Assembly (NCBI GenBank): GCA_038226175.1
Contig: JBBRQP010000006.1
Location: 5,082 to 69,081 of the forward strand
DNA length: 64,000 nt
Source: JBBRQP01 sp038226175
GTDB taxonomy: Bacteria > Cyanobacteriota > Cyanobacteriia > Gloeobacterales > Anthocerotibacteraceae
Direction of reading: 5' to 3'
Positions 9,780 through 18,647 of this stretch are shown in pieces. Every line of letters starts with the position of its first letter. The first letter of the stretch is position 1. Both the position numbers and the translations under genes were made by a program. Under the pieces are notes generated by a model. It searched no databases and was not told where the DNA came from. It saw only the letters and a program-made list of their open reading frames with translations.

Positions 9780-11036
9780 ATGATTCTCGTCACCCATCCG
9801 ACCGGTAATGCCAATGTCCGAGGCATACTATCAGCATTTGATCGCGCCGGAAAACTTGGACACTTTATCACAACATTTGCTGCTCATAAAACTAGCTCTT
9901 ACCTCGATATTTTGCCTAAATCATTGAAAAGAGAAATACTTAGACGTACCTATGATCTTGATCTTGAGCAAATCTCGACCTATCCTTGGCGGGAATTATT
10001 ACGACTAGCTGCAGCCAAACTAAACATTACGGCACTTACCCAACATGAAACAGGTTTGGCTTGTATTGACCGGGTTTATCAGGAGCTTGATCACTATGCT
10101 GCTAACTGGTTAAAAAACCACAGTAATGAACAGGGTATATCTGCTGTTTATGGTTATGAAGATGGTGTAAGAGCGACTTTTAGCCAAGCGCAAGCTATGG
10201 GCATACCTTGTTTTTATGATTTGCCAATTGGCTACTGGCGGGTGGGTCAGGCTTTGTTACAAGAAGAGGCCGAGTTACAACCAGCTTGGGCAACTACGAT
10301 CACAGCTATTTTAGATAGTAAAGAGAAGCTATTGCGTAAAGATCAAGAATTACTTTTGGCGGATAAAATTTTTGTGGCGAGTAGTTTTACCCGTCAAACA
10401 TTACGTCAAGCACCAGAGCTACAGGCACCTATTTATGTAGTGCCCTATGGTGCGCCATCGGTTGTGATAACCCCTCAGCTCGTGCGTAAACACTCTACCT
10501 CTAAGTTACGGGTTTTGTTTGTGGGCTTGCTCAGTCAACGTAAAGGGCTTTCCTATTTACTAGAGGCAGTAAAGCTATTAGGAAATCAAGTTGAACTAAC
10601 CCTTATTGGCAAATGTGTCAGTTTACCCCAACCGCTCGTCACAGCGCTCAATACCCACCACTACATAGAGTCATTACCCCACGCCCATCTCTTGGAGCAG
10701 ATGCAAGCCTATGACGTTTTGGTATTTCCTTCGCTGTTTGAAGGGTTTGGCTTAGTGATTTTAGAGGCTATGTCACGGGGATTACCGGTGATTACGACGC
10801 CTCACACTGCTGGTGCTGATGTTATTACGGATGGTAAAAATGGATTTATTGTCCCAATTCGTTGTGCCGAGTCGATTGCCGAAAAACTCCAACTACTAAT
10901 CGCAGATCCTGATCTGCTGGCAGCGATGCGTATTGCAGCCCAAGATACCGCCCTTTACTTTTCTTGGAGCCGTTACTATCAGCAAATGATTACATTAACC
11001 CAAAGTCCTCATACAGTTACGCAGAGCAGAGGTTAG
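9780..11036 (+). CDS. GT4 glycosyltransferase
   Basis: A 418-residue GT4-like enzyme, somewhat longer than its neighbours. LRVLFVGLLSQRKGLSYLLEAV opens the C-terminal domain, and VFPSLFEGFGLVILEAMSRGLPVITT is a full EX7E motif. The N-terminal part (residues 1-230) has TGNANVRGILSAFDRAGKL, less typical, and a long helical insert that likely shapes the acceptor site. It starts 5 bases after the preceding stop. Its role is sugar transfer in repeat-unit assembly; specificity unknown. Confidence 0.9.
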   Translation: MILVTHPTGNANVRGILSAFDRAGKLGHFITTFAAHKTSSYLDILPKSLKREILRRTYDLDLEQISTYPWRELLRLAAAKLNITALTQHETGLACIDRVYQELDHYAANWLKNHSNEQGISAVYGYEDGVRATFSQAQAMGIPCFYDLPIGYWRVGQALLQEEAELQPAWATTITAILDSKEKLLRKDQELLLADKIFVASSFTRQTLRQAPELQAPIYVVPYGAPSVVITPQLVRKHSTSKLRVLFVGLLSQRKGLSYLLEAVKLLGNQVELTLIGKCVSLPQPLVTALNTHHYIESLPHAHLLEQMQAYDVLVFPSLFEGFGLVILEAMSRGLPVITTPHTAGADVITDGKNGFIVPIRCAESIAEKLQLLIADPDLLAAMRIAAQDTALYFSWSRYYQQMITLTQSPHTVTQSRG

Positions 11037-11040
11037 CCTT

Positions 11041-12363
11041 ATGAACGCAATTTTTATCGCATCAAGAGAAACCTCTAAATTAAGGTATTTGATTTTATTT
11101 TACTTTTTTCTCTTGATCTTTGAAGGTACACTCAGGAAATGGTTGCTACCGCAACTATCATCACCCTTATTATTGATTAGAGACCCCGTAGTAATTTGGA
11201 TTTATATCACTGCTTTTACCCAAAACTTATTTCCTCGTGACCGCTTTACGATGAGCTTTTTAGGTCTTAGTTATTTATTTTTGTTAGTTGGTTTGCTTGA
11301 GGCAACTATGGCAAGTGGTCACCCGCTCAGTGTGGTACTTTATGGCTGGCGGACTAATTTTTTACATTTACCTCTGCTGTTTCTAATCCCTAAAGTGTTC
11401 AAATTAGAAGATGTCAAAGAGCTGGGTCGTTGGGTACTCATGCTCATGATACCAATGTCCGTATTAATGATCTATCAGTTTGCCTCGCCTGTGGGTCATT
11501 TTATCAATCGGATTGCCGGCGAAGGTGATGGTTTACAAATTACTTCTGTAATGGGTAAAGTTCGTCCAGCTGGGACTTTTTCCTTTACAACAGGCGCGGT
11601 TCAGTATCTTTCACTGGCGGCTTCATTTATCCTCTATGGACTGATTCAAAAAAATATTTATAGCAATAAACTTATTATTCTCGCGAGTATCAGCTTACTC
11701 GCGGCGGTAGCGGTTTCGGGTAGTCGCTCGGCGCTGGCTTCTGTGGGCACGATTGTGATTATGGGAATCATTGCCTTGCTCCTCAATCCTGTGCTACTCA
11801 GACAATCCTATCGTTTCGTTGCTCTTGGTTTAGTGATTGCTGTGAGCTTAGGTTTGTTGCCCTTTGTCCAAGAAGGGATCGAGGTTATGACAACCCGTCT
11901 TGTCTTAGCCAATGCTGCTGAAGAAGGCGCAGGGGGCACTGGTGGACGCTTTTTGGGTTCTTTCCTCGAACCTTTTTTACAAATCGATCGCTTACCTTTT
12001 TGGGGTTATGGTCTGGGCATGGGTACTAACGCTGGCTCGGGTTTACTCACGGGTAAAGTAGAGTTTTTGTTAGCGGAAGGAGAATGGGGACGCGTAATTT
12101 TTGAGAGCGGGGCAATCCTAGGTTCCTTCTATTTAGGGTTGCGTGTCGTGTTAGCGATTTGGTTATTTTTACAATCTCTGGCCTGGGCGGGCAAAGGAGA
12201 AATTTTGGCCTTACTCTTGTGTGGCAACTGTGTCTTAGGTGTGATCAATGGTCAGTTAGGACAGGCTACCACCTTAGGCTTTATTGTCTTTTGTGCTGGA
12301 TTATGTTTGGCGGCTGCCCAAGACTTAACTAGGGAGGGTAACCATGAAAATTCTCTTGGTTAG
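11041..12363 (+). CDS. Wzy/O-antigen-ligase-like polymerase
   Basis: A 440-residue integral membrane protein with ten or more hydrophobic segments and a larger periplasmic loop around residues 285-330. Features typical of the O-antigen ligase/polymerase superfamily are the GSRSALAS stretch (about 227-234) and the loop containing RFLGSFLEPFLQIDRLPFWGYGLG. In this operon the natural role is polymerising lipid-linked repeat units at the periplasmic face (Wzy). Ligase function cannot be excluded. It overlaps the next gene by 20 bases, suggesting translational coupling. Confidence 0.8.
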   Translation: MNAIFIASRETSKLRYLILFYFFLLIFEGTLRKWLLPQLSSPLLLIRDPVVIWIYITAFTQNLFPRDRFTMSFLGLSYLFLLVGLLEATMASGHPLSVVLYGWRTNFLHLPLLFLIPKVFKLEDVKELGRWVLMLMIPMSVLMIYQFASPVGHFINRIAGEGDGLQITSVMGKVRPAGTFSFTTGAVQYLSLAASFILYGLIQKNIYSNKLIILASISLLAAVAVSGSRSALASVGTIVIMGIIALLLNPVLLRQSYRFVALGLVIAVSLGLLPFVQEGIEVMTTRLVLANAAEEGAGGTGGRFLGSFLEPFLQIDRLPFWGYGLGMGTNAGSGLLTGKVEFLLAEGEWGRVIFESGAILGSFYLGLRVVLAIWLFLQSLAWAGKGEILALLLCGNCVLGVINGQLGQATTLGFIVFCAGLCLAAAQDLTREGNHENSLG

Positions 12364-13468
12364 TAATTATCTTGGGGACCGCCAAGAAAGTATGCAAAGA
12401 TTCACGGATATCTTAGCGCAAGGCTTACTAGCTGCGGGTCATCAGGTGCGGGTGATTCGCCCTTATCCAGTCATGAATAAATTGTTTTCGACGGCAAATT
12501 TTTCACATAAATGGTTAGGGTATCTCGATAAATATCTATTCTTTCCGAGTCAATTAAAACAAGCGGCAGCTTGGGCCGATGTCGTTCATATTTGTGATCA
12601 CTCCAATGCGATGTATGGTGATACTTTAAGAGCGGTTCCTTATCTGATTACCTGTCATGATCTAGGTGCTGTTCGCGGAGCTTTGGGAGAAATAATACAA
12701 ACCGATTGCCCAGCATCCTGGACAGGTAAGCTACTTCAGCGTTGGATTTTCCATAGTTTGCAACAAGCCCATCTGATAGCTTGCGTTTCTCAGGCTACCC
12801 AACAAGATGTAGAAAATCTTACGCAGACAGCCATCCATCAAAAAGTTCGCTTGGTGGTTAATGGTCTTAATTATCCCTATTGTGTGGTGTCTGAGCTTGA
12901 AGCCGCCCGCCGTCTAGCCCAAATTCCTAGGCTCAATCAACCATTTGTGCTTCATGTCGGTTCTTCATTGAGTCGCAAAAATCGAGACGGGATTCTGAGG
13001 ATCTTTAAACAGGTCAGTCATCATTGGTCGGGGCAGTTAGTTTTTGCAGGAGAACAGCTCACGCCAGAATTGGTGCATTTGGCAAAGCAATTAGAGATCG
13101 AACACCGTATTGTGCAGATTACAAAACCGGATAATGATCTATTAGAAGCGCTCTATAATCAAGCCTTTGCCCTACTTTTTCCTTCGCGATTTGAAGGATT
13201 TGGCTGGCCTGTGATTGAGGCTCAAGCCTGTGGTTGTCCGGTACTTTGTAGTAATCGTAATGCCTTACCAGAAGTTGTCGGTGACTCGGCAATAGTACGC
13301 GCAGTAGAAGATGAAGTAGGTTTTGCTACGGCTATTTTGCAACTGACTGAGCCTACACAACGCAAGCAATGGATAGGGCGTGGTTTTGATAATATTCAAC
13401 GATTTACAACAGAAAATATGATTGCGTCCTATCTCAAACTCTACGCAGAATTGACAGGGGTATCATGA
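12344..13468 (+). CDS. GT4 glycosyltransferase
   Basis: A 374-residue GT-B enzyme. KILLVSNYLGDRQESMQRF begins the N-terminal domain, and VVHICDHSNAM sits at the acceptor side. VLHVGSSLSRKNRDGIL and LLFPSRFEGFGWPVIEAQACGCPVLCSN give the donor domain and EX7E motif. A GREGG-like ribosome site (GGGAGGG) precedes the ATG inside the end of the Wzy gene. It overlaps the next gene by ATGA. It belongs to the polysaccharide assembly set. Confidence 0.92.
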   Translation: MKILLVSNYLGDRQESMQRFTDILAQGLLAAGHQVRVIRPYPVMNKLFSTANFSHKWLGYLDKYLFFPSQLKQAAAWADVVHICDHSNAMYGDTLRAVPYLITCHDLGAVRGALGEIIQTDCPASWTGKLLQRWIFHSLQQAHLIACVSQATQQDVENLTQTAIHQKVRLVVNGLNYPYCVVSELEAARRLAQIPRLNQPFVLHVGSSLSRKNRDGILRIFKQVSHHWSGQLVFAGEQLTPELVHLAKQLEIEHRIVQITKPDNDLLEALYNQAFALLFPSRFEGFGWPVIEAQACGCPVLCSNRNALPEVVGDSAIVRAVEDEVGFATAILQLTEPTQRKQWIGRGFDNIQRFTTENMIASYLKLYAELTGVS

Positions 13469-14127
13469 AAAAATTATTGATGATCCTATCTGTAGTCCTA
13501 CCTTGGTTGGTACGGCGGCGTCTACTAGAAAAATTCTGGGGCTATCAACTACATCCGACAAGTCGTATTGGTTTGGCTTGGATATTTCCTAAGCAGCTGA
13601 TCATGGCAGAGCATACGGCTATTGGTCATCTTACGGTGTGTAAAAATATCGATTTACTCCATCTCAAGTGTCATGCTGTAATTGGTCGTGGCAATTGGAT
13701 TACAGGGTTTTCTTCGGAGCCATCTGTCCACTTTATGCACCAAAAAGACCGCCATCCCCAACTAATTCTAGAAGAACATGCCGCTATTACCCATCGCCAT
13801 ATTATTGACTGTACCCATACCGTGACTTTGGGCGCGTTTTCAGTCTTTGCAGGCTATCAGTCACAAATTTTATCTCACAGTATTGACTTAGATAGATGTC
13901 GTCAATCATCAGCACCCATCAGCATTGGCAAGTATTGTTTTTTGGGTACCAACTGTGTGTTGTTAGGTGGCAGTATCTTACCGGATTACTCGGTCTTGGG
14001 TGCAAAATCACTGCTTAATAAATCCTACCAAGACACGCATTATCTTTATGCTGGTGTACCTGCACGCCCTGTCAAGCCGCTACCTGAATTACTTTATTTC
14101 TCTCGCAAGACAGGCTTTGTCCAGTAA
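13465..14127 (+). CDS. Left-handed beta-helix acyltransferase
   Basis: A 220-residue protein with hexapeptide-repeat character: alternating I/V/L at repeat positions (for example ISIGKYCFLGTNCVLLGGSI and DYSVLGAKSLL near 150-180) and a typical end, YAGVPARPVKPL. Such enzymes form trimers and use acetyl-CoA to acetylate sugars. The N-terminal third is less regular. Sitting among polysaccharide genes, it probably O-acetylates the growing repeat unit. Overlaps its upstream neighbour by ATGA. Confidence 0.8.
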   Translation: MKKLLMILSVVLPWLVRRRLLEKFWGYQLHPTSRIGLAWIFPKQLIMAEHTAIGHLTVCKNIDLLHLKCHAVIGRGNWITGFSSEPSVHFMHQKDRHPQLILEEHAAITHRHIIDCTHTVTLGAFSVFAGYQSQILSHSIDLDRCRQSSAPISIGKYCFLGTNCVLLGGSILPDYSVLGAKSLLNKSYQDTHYLYAGVPARPVKPLPELLYFSRKTGFVQ

Positions 14128-14140
14128 TGAGGTCAATAGT

Positions 14141-15304
14141 ATGAATATCCTCCATATCATTCCTTCTCTCAATCCAGCGATGGGTGGAACTGTTGAAGTT
14201 ATTAACCATTTATCCTACGCCTTGATGGCCCGTGGTTATCAAGTAGAAACCCTCTGTTTAGATAGTCCTGATGCACTCTGGTTAGATTGCTTTCCATTTA
14301 AGGTCTATGCTTTGGGACACAGTTTATTTGAGTATCGCTATTGCCAATATCTATTACCTTGGCTACATCAAAATGCCCATCAATATGATTACATTATCGT
14401 TCATGGCTTGTGGCAATATCCAAGTTTTGCGACTTGGCTCGCCTTACATAATACTAATATTCCCTATTTTGTTTATCCTCATGGCATGCTTGATCCTTGG
14501 TTCAAAAAAACTTATCCCCTCAAGCATCTTAAAAAATGGCTGTATTGGCCTTGGGCTGACTATCGGGTTTTGCGGGATGCAGCGGGAATATTATTCACTT
14601 CCGAAGAAGAATGTAGCCTAGCGCGTCAATCATTTTGGTTGTATCAAGGCACCGAATATGTTGTTAACTTGGGTATTTGCGCACCCCCCATTGACCAACA
14701 AGAACAGACGCAGATATTCTTTGAAAATTTTCCTGATCTCGTAGGTAAACGAATACTCTTATTTTTGGGTAGAATGCATCCCAAAAAAGGCTGTGACTTA
14801 CTAATCGAAGCCTTTGCTCGTGTGGCGCAGCATGACCAAAACTTACATTTGGTGATGGCAGGGCCGGATCAAAGCGGTTGGCAACATCAATTAGAACACC
14901 AAGCTCAGACTTTAGGGATTGGTGAGCGGGTGAGTTGGCTAGGTCTACTCTCAGGTGATCTGAAATGGGGGGCTTTTCGGGCCGCTGAAGTATTTATATT
15001 ACCTTCTCATCAAGAAAATTTTGGGGTTGCGGTGGTTGAATCCTTGGCCTGTGCTACGCCAGTAATTATTTCTCATAAAGTCAATATTTGGCGTGAAATT
15101 GAACGGGATCAGGCAGGTTTGGTAGTGCAAGATAATCTTGATAGTTTAGTGACAGGCCTAGAACAATGGCTAACTCTTTCGACAGTATCCTTACACACTA
15201 TGCAGCAAAATACACAAACCTGTTTTGCCCAACGCTTTGAGATTCAGCAAACTGTTGAGCAATTACTGGATGTTTTACAAAATTCTCCTCAGCAAAGTAT
15301 CTAG
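14141..15304 (+). CDS. GT4 glycosyltransferase
   Basis: A 387-residue GT4 enzyme. MNILHIIPSLNPAMGGTVEV gives the N-terminal glycine loop, YFVYPHGMLDPWFKK is a motif common in a WcaC/WbaZ-like subgroup, ILLFLGRMHPKKGCDLLIEA opens the donor domain, and ILPSHQENFGVAVVESLA carries the EX7E motif. The ATG at 14141 is chosen because the homologous N-terminus begins there; a longer in-frame extension to 13967 only overlaps the acyltransferase. Part of the same operon. Confidence 0.92.
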   Translation: MNILHIIPSLNPAMGGTVEVINHLSYALMARGYQVETLCLDSPDALWLDCFPFKVYALGHSLFEYRYCQYLLPWLHQNAHQYDYIIVHGLWQYPSFATWLALHNTNIPYFVYPHGMLDPWFKKTYPLKHLKKWLYWPWADYRVLRDAAGILFTSEEECSLARQSFWLYQGTEYVVNLGICAPPIDQQEQTQIFFENFPDLVGKRILLFLGRMHPKKGCDLLIEAFARVAQHDQNLHLVMAGPDQSGWQHQLEHQAQTLGIGERVSWLGLLSGDLKWGAFRAAEVFILPSHQENFGVAVVESLACATPVIISHKVNIWREIERDQAGLVVQDNLDSLVTGLEQWLTLSTVSLHTMQQNTQTCFAQRFEIQQTVEQLLDVLQNSPQQSI

Positions 15305-15308
15305 TCCC

Positions 15309-15917
15309 ATGGAAAACCCCTCGTTACATCCAGAGTTTATTGACCCAGGCCATCATGAGCCGAATTACGCTTTTCCTATCCAAAATCTTACGAGATTTGA
15401 GTTGCCCGCCAACTTTCGGGGACGCTCAGCTTGGCAGGTGCAACTTTGGTGGTTAGTACAATCAACCTTGTTTGGTCTATCACCACAATTTATGTTTGCT
15501 TGGCGCTGCTGGCTATTACGTTTATTTGGTGCCCAAATCGGTAAAAATGTGTTGATTCGGCCTACAGTTCGCATCACCTATCCTTGGAAAGTTGTCATTG
15601 ATGATTTTGCGTGGATCGGGGATGACGTCATAATCTATAGCTTGGGTACAATCACGATTGGAAAGTGTGCGGTTATCTCGCAGCGTTCCTATCTGTGTGC
15701 AGCAAGTCATGACTATCAACAACCCAACTTTGATATCTATACTAAACCGATTTATATTGGGGACCAAGTTTGGCTTGCGACCGATGTTTTTGTAGCACCG
15801 GGTGTGACGATTGCCCAAGGTGCGGTTGTAGGTGCCCGCAGTTCGGTACTCAACGACTTAGCGGGGATGATGGTCTATGTTGGTACCCCTGCTCGTTTAC
15901 TCAAACCACGAATTTAA
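15309..15917 (+). CDS. WcaF-like colanic-acid-type acetyltransferase
   Basis: A 202-residue hexapeptide acetyltransferase. After an N-terminal segment (FPIQNLTRFELPANFRGRS) come left-handed beta-helix turns (IGKNVLIRPTVRITYP, WIGDDVIIYSLGTITIGKCAVI, then AASHDYQQPNFDIYTKPIYIG), ending in YVGTPARLLK. The SHDYQQPNF block is characteristic of WcaF-type enzymes. The catalytic His is likely the one in SHD. Its next neighbour is WcaI-like, an order also found in colanic-acid-type clusters. The ATG at 15309 is preferred over an earlier overlapping start. Confidence 0.88.
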   Translation: MENPSLHPEFIDPGHHEPNYAFPIQNLTRFELPANFRGRSAWQVQLWWLVQSTLFGLSPQFMFAWRCWLLRLFGAQIGKNVLIRPTVRITYPWKVVIDDFAWIGDDVIIYSLGTITIGKCAVISQRSYLCAASHDYQQPNFDIYTKPIYIGDQVWLATDVFVAPGVTIAQGAVVGARSSVLNDLAGMMVYVGTPARLLKPRI

Positions 15918-15923
15918 ACTACT

Positions 15924-17216
15924 ATGCGCATTCTTATCTATGGTCTCAACTTCGCACCCGAACTGACAGGTGTGGGCAAATATACGGGTGAAATGGCATT
16001 TTGGCTGGCTGCCCAGGGATTTGATGTCCGTGTTGTGACTGGGTTGCCCTACTATCCCGCTTGGCAGGTAGCCGCCGAGTATTGCGGTAAAGGCTATCAC
16101 ATCGAATATCAGCAGAGTGTCACGATTTATCGTTGTCCGCTGTGGGTCACGCCCCAACCAACCAGCCGCCAACGGTTGCTGCACCTAGCGTCCTTTGCTC
16201 TAGCCAGCTTGCCTGTCTTACTCAATCAAGCGCGCTGGCATCCGGACTGGGTGATGGTGATGGAACCAACTTTTTTGTGTGTACCAGGAGCTTTAGTGAC
16301 GGCGCGTTTAGCTGGCAGTAACTCTTGGCTGCATGTCCAAGATTTTGAACTAGATGCGGCTTTTGAATTGGGCATCTTGCCGAAAGATAGTCGCCTGCAT
16401 CAAAGCGTGAGCGGTCTAGAAAAATGGCTGCTGGCTCAGTTTGACCGGGTCTCAACGATTTCAACTGCGATGTTACACCGACTCCGGACTAAAGTTCGTG
16501 ACCCCCAACGCACATTGCTTGTGCCCAATTGGATCGATACTGAGCAAATTTATCCCTTAACCAAGCCGAGTCTATTTCGCCAAGCGTTAGGTCTTGCCAT
16601 GACTGATCGGGTAATTCTTTATGCTGGCAACATGAGCCGTAAACAAGGCTTGGAGATACTCCTGGAGGTTGCACAGCAGTTGAGACACCGTCCAGATGTG
16701 CAGTTTATCTTGTGTGGAGATGGCACAGCGCGTCTTGAACTAGAACAACAAGCCACCCGCGAGGGGCTGACGCAGGTTCGTTTTTTACCCCTACAGCCCA
16801 TCAACAAATTTAATGACCTGCTTAACCTTGCTGATATTCATGTGCTTATCCAAAAAGAAGCCGCAGCGGATTTAGTGATGCCCTCTAAGTTGACTGGAAT
16901 GCTCGCGAGTGGTCGTCCGATCTTGGCAACTGCCCCCCTAGGCACGGCAGTAGCTGACCTGATTCTGAGTGCTGAGTGTGGGGTGATCGTGCCCCCAGGT
17001 GATTCCAGCAGCTTGGTGCAAGCTCTAGAAACCATGCTCAAGGAAGATGAGCAACGTCAGGTTTGGGGAAAAAATGGCAGAGCCTATGCTCAACTTCATT
17101 GCAGTCAGACCCAGATTTTGAGCGCGTTAGCCGCGCACTTGCTGGGGCAGCACAACGATTTAAGTACCAACTCTCAATTAGTTCGACCTACTATTGCTAA
17201 TCCTAGGAGTTACTAA
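15924..17216 (+). CDS. WcaI-like colanic-acid-type glycosyltransferase
   Basis: A 430-residue GT4 enzyme of the WcaI group. The opening MRILIYGLNFAPELTGVGKYTG matches the family signature, followed by VVTGLPYYPAW. Donor-domain motifs are VILYAGNMSRKQGLEILLE and VLIQKEAAADLVMPSKLTGMLASGRPILAT, where the usual EX7E is replaced by the WcaI-type PSKLTGMLASG. WcaI proteins usually run about 400-420 residues, so the length fits. It is 6 bp after the WcaF-like gene and its stop shares one base with the next start (TAATG). Confidence 0.92.
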   Translation: MRILIYGLNFAPELTGVGKYTGEMAFWLAAQGFDVRVVTGLPYYPAWQVAAEYCGKGYHIEYQQSVTIYRCPLWVTPQPTSRQRLLHLASFALASLPVLLNQARWHPDWVMVMEPTFLCVPGALVTARLAGSNSWLHVQDFELDAAFELGILPKDSRLHQSVSGLEKWLLAQFDRVSTISTAMLHRLRTKVRDPQRTLLVPNWIDTEQIYPLTKPSLFRQALGLAMTDRVILYAGNMSRKQGLEILLEVAQQLRHRPDVQFILCGDGTARLELEQQATREGLTQVRFLPLQPINKFNDLLNLADIHVLIQKEAAADLVMPSKLTGMLASGRPILATAPLGTAVADLILSAECGVIVPPGDSSSLVQALETMLKEDEQRQVWGKNGRAYAQLHCSQTQILSALAAHLLGQHNDLSTNSQLVRPTIANPRSY

Positions 17217-17458
17217 TGCATACTTTATCTAGATCTAAAACCTTACTTGAGCGCATTGGCATTGATCAGCGTCTGAGTCCAACCCTACCCTGCTTAAAAA
17301 AACACCAAGTTTATGTATGTCTGGTTTTGGATATGTTGGACTCTGGCTATACGCCTGAGCAATTGATCCGGGATCATCCTTTTTTAGATGAGTCTGATAT
17401 TTTAGCTTGCCTCATATACGGACTCGACTCAGAGCCTAAATCTAAGATCGCTGCATAA
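17216..17458 (+). CDS. DUF433-like small protein
   Basis: An 80-residue protein. Residues 38-69 (VLDMLDSGYTPEQLIRDHPFLDESDILACL) follow the pattern of DUF433: hydrophobic helix, SG-x-TPEQ, DHPFLD, ESDILACL. Known DUF433 proteins are small, often helix-turn-helix-like and frequently act as antitoxins beside PIN/VapC-type toxins. No toxin-like gene is adjacent here. Its start overlaps the WcaI stop (TAATG), so it is translated with the polysaccharide operon and could be a regulator. Role unknown; family match by eye. Confidence 0.6.
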   Translation: MHTLSRSKTLLERIGIDQRLSPTLPCLKKHQVYVCLVLDMLDSGYTPEQLIRDHPFLDESDILACLIYGLDSEPKSKIAA

Positions 17459-17882
17459 GGTAAGCGGCGCAAATAGTTTTCTGATTAGCAAACTACTGAC
17501 CTTAGCGATAAAATCACAGAGCCCAGGATACCGAAAAGACCAAATAGGTACAATTGTCGGTATAGCTTGCAACAGTCACCATATCAAACTGTAGCTTTAG
17601 ATACATAATTTTTTGGTGGACTAGCGTATCTTAGTTTTAAATACTTCAGAAATTGTTCCTAGTTGCATTTAGACGCTTTTTGTAAGTCATAGGTTCAGAT
17701 AGTTTGCGGGAATTCCCGCTTTGTTTGGAGGAGACGACATGCTTGCGTGCGCTTCACAGACAAATCCTTAGTATTAGTCTGTTCAACTAAAACCTTTCAA
17801 AGCAAATATCCAGGTTTTGCGGCAGCCAACCCGAGTTTTTTTTACAACCAATCACTCTAATGGAGACCGGAGACCATACCTT
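17459..17882. other. Non-coding gap between the two envelope operons
   Basis: About 420 bases that carry no supported gene. The only visible elements are the palindrome at 17706-17719 followed by T-rich sequence, a GGAGGAG site with a ten-codon open frame (17739-17771), and the start of a decayed nucleotidyltransferase relic just beyond. The rest is unremarkable A+T-leaning sequence that may hold the promoter of the second operon. Confidence 0.6.
17706..17727 (+). terminator. Possible rho-independent terminator of the polysaccharide operon
   Basis: A perfect 14-base palindrome at 17706-17719 forms a 5-bp GC-rich stem (GCGGG/CCCGC) with an AATT loop, followed by TTTGTTT. It lies about 250 bases after the last operon gene. 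The stem is short, so this is only a likely terminator. Confidence 0.45.
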
Positions 17883-18032
17883 ATGCATGCTGACGTACTT
17901 GCGGGTATCAGTAGACGCTTAAAACCGCATACTGAACATTTTCCTAAACCAATGGTGCCATTTCTCAACCGTCCCATGGCTACAGCTACCCTCATCATGA
18001 TCTCGGTAAATCATGAAGCTGCTGATATCTAG
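17883..18032 (+). pseudogene. Relic of a sugar-nucleotidyltransferase start
   Basis: An open stretch of about 50 codons reads like the first 30 residues of a glucose- or mannose-1-phosphate nucleotidyltransferase: VLAGISRRLKPHTEHFPKPM followed by VPFLNRPM. Intact enzymes have LAAGxGTRLRPLT then PKPMxPxxxRP. Here the glycine-rich loop is damaged (LAGIS RR), a residue appears lost, and the similarity stops after about 35 codons with the frame ending inside the next gene. Intact enzymes have 250 or more residues. I see it as a decayed fragment left between the two operons. Confidence 0.6.
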
Positions 18033-18639
18033 TTTGGTCATCCTTAGCGCAATCTGGTTTGGGAGTCGCATTCTTATATGGCAACAGGCACAGCAGCAGC
18101 ACCCTACAGCGATTGTGGTTTTGGGTGGCGGACAACGACGGGAGCAAGAAGCTGCCCACTTAGCCCATGGCTATCCTGCCTTACCCATCCTAATTTCTTC
18201 GGGTTCGGCCTTGCCCTGTCTCTATCGGGAATTAACGCTCAAACAGGGTATTGCTTGGTCACGGGTAAAAGTAGATTTTCGGGCAAAAGATACCCTGGGT
18301 AATTTCACAGCGCTGTTGCCCTATCTACTTACCGATCAGCCGCGTAAAGTATTGCTGGTTACCTCCGCGGGACAATGGCCTAGAGCTGCTGTGTTGAGCA
18401 CTTTGATCTGGGGTAGTCGAGGGATTGCTGTCGAGGCGGTACCTATTGCTGGGGCGGGACATGAAGAGTCTTGGTTCAAACTAGGCCGTGATACCGTGCG
18501 CGCGTTGGTTTGGTTAGGTCTAGGGGATATCACAATCCAGTATCGTTCTGACACCGAAGTCAACCTTCAACAAAAGCTCCCCCAAGCGCGTTGTGAGAGT
18601 GGTACCGCCACGTTACCGCATGCATTTTTTAATCCTTAG
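18013..18639 (+). CDS. YdcF-like DUF218 protein
   Basis: A 208-residue protein with an N-terminal hydrophobic segment (residues 3-20), then PTAIVVLGGGQRREQEAAHLA, ISSGSA, AKDTLGNFTALLPYL and VLLVTSAGQWPRAAVLSTL, the conserved order of the DUF218/YdcF fold. The family occurs in envelope and polysaccharide contexts, but its reaction is mostly unproven. The C-terminus (from about 160) is hydrophobic and Trp-rich. The start overlaps the nucleotidyltransferase relic, and its own ribosome site is weak. First gene of the second envelope operon. Confidence 0.78.
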   Translation: MKLLISSLVILSAIWFGSRILIWQQAQQQHPTAIVVLGGGQRREQEAAHLAHGYPALPILISSGSALPCLYRELTLKQGIAWSRVKVDFRAKDTLGNFTALLPYLLTDQPRKVLLVTSAGQWPRAAVLSTLIWGSRGIAVEAVPIAGAGHEESWFKLGRDTVRALVWLGLGDITIQYRSDTEVNLQQKLPQARCESGTATLPHAFFNP

Positions 18640-18647
18640 GTAGTCTG

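Noticed and set aside
13967..14140. A longer start for the GT4 gene at 14141
   Set aside because: It overlaps the acyltransferase coding region, and the family opening MNILHIIPS begins at 14141.
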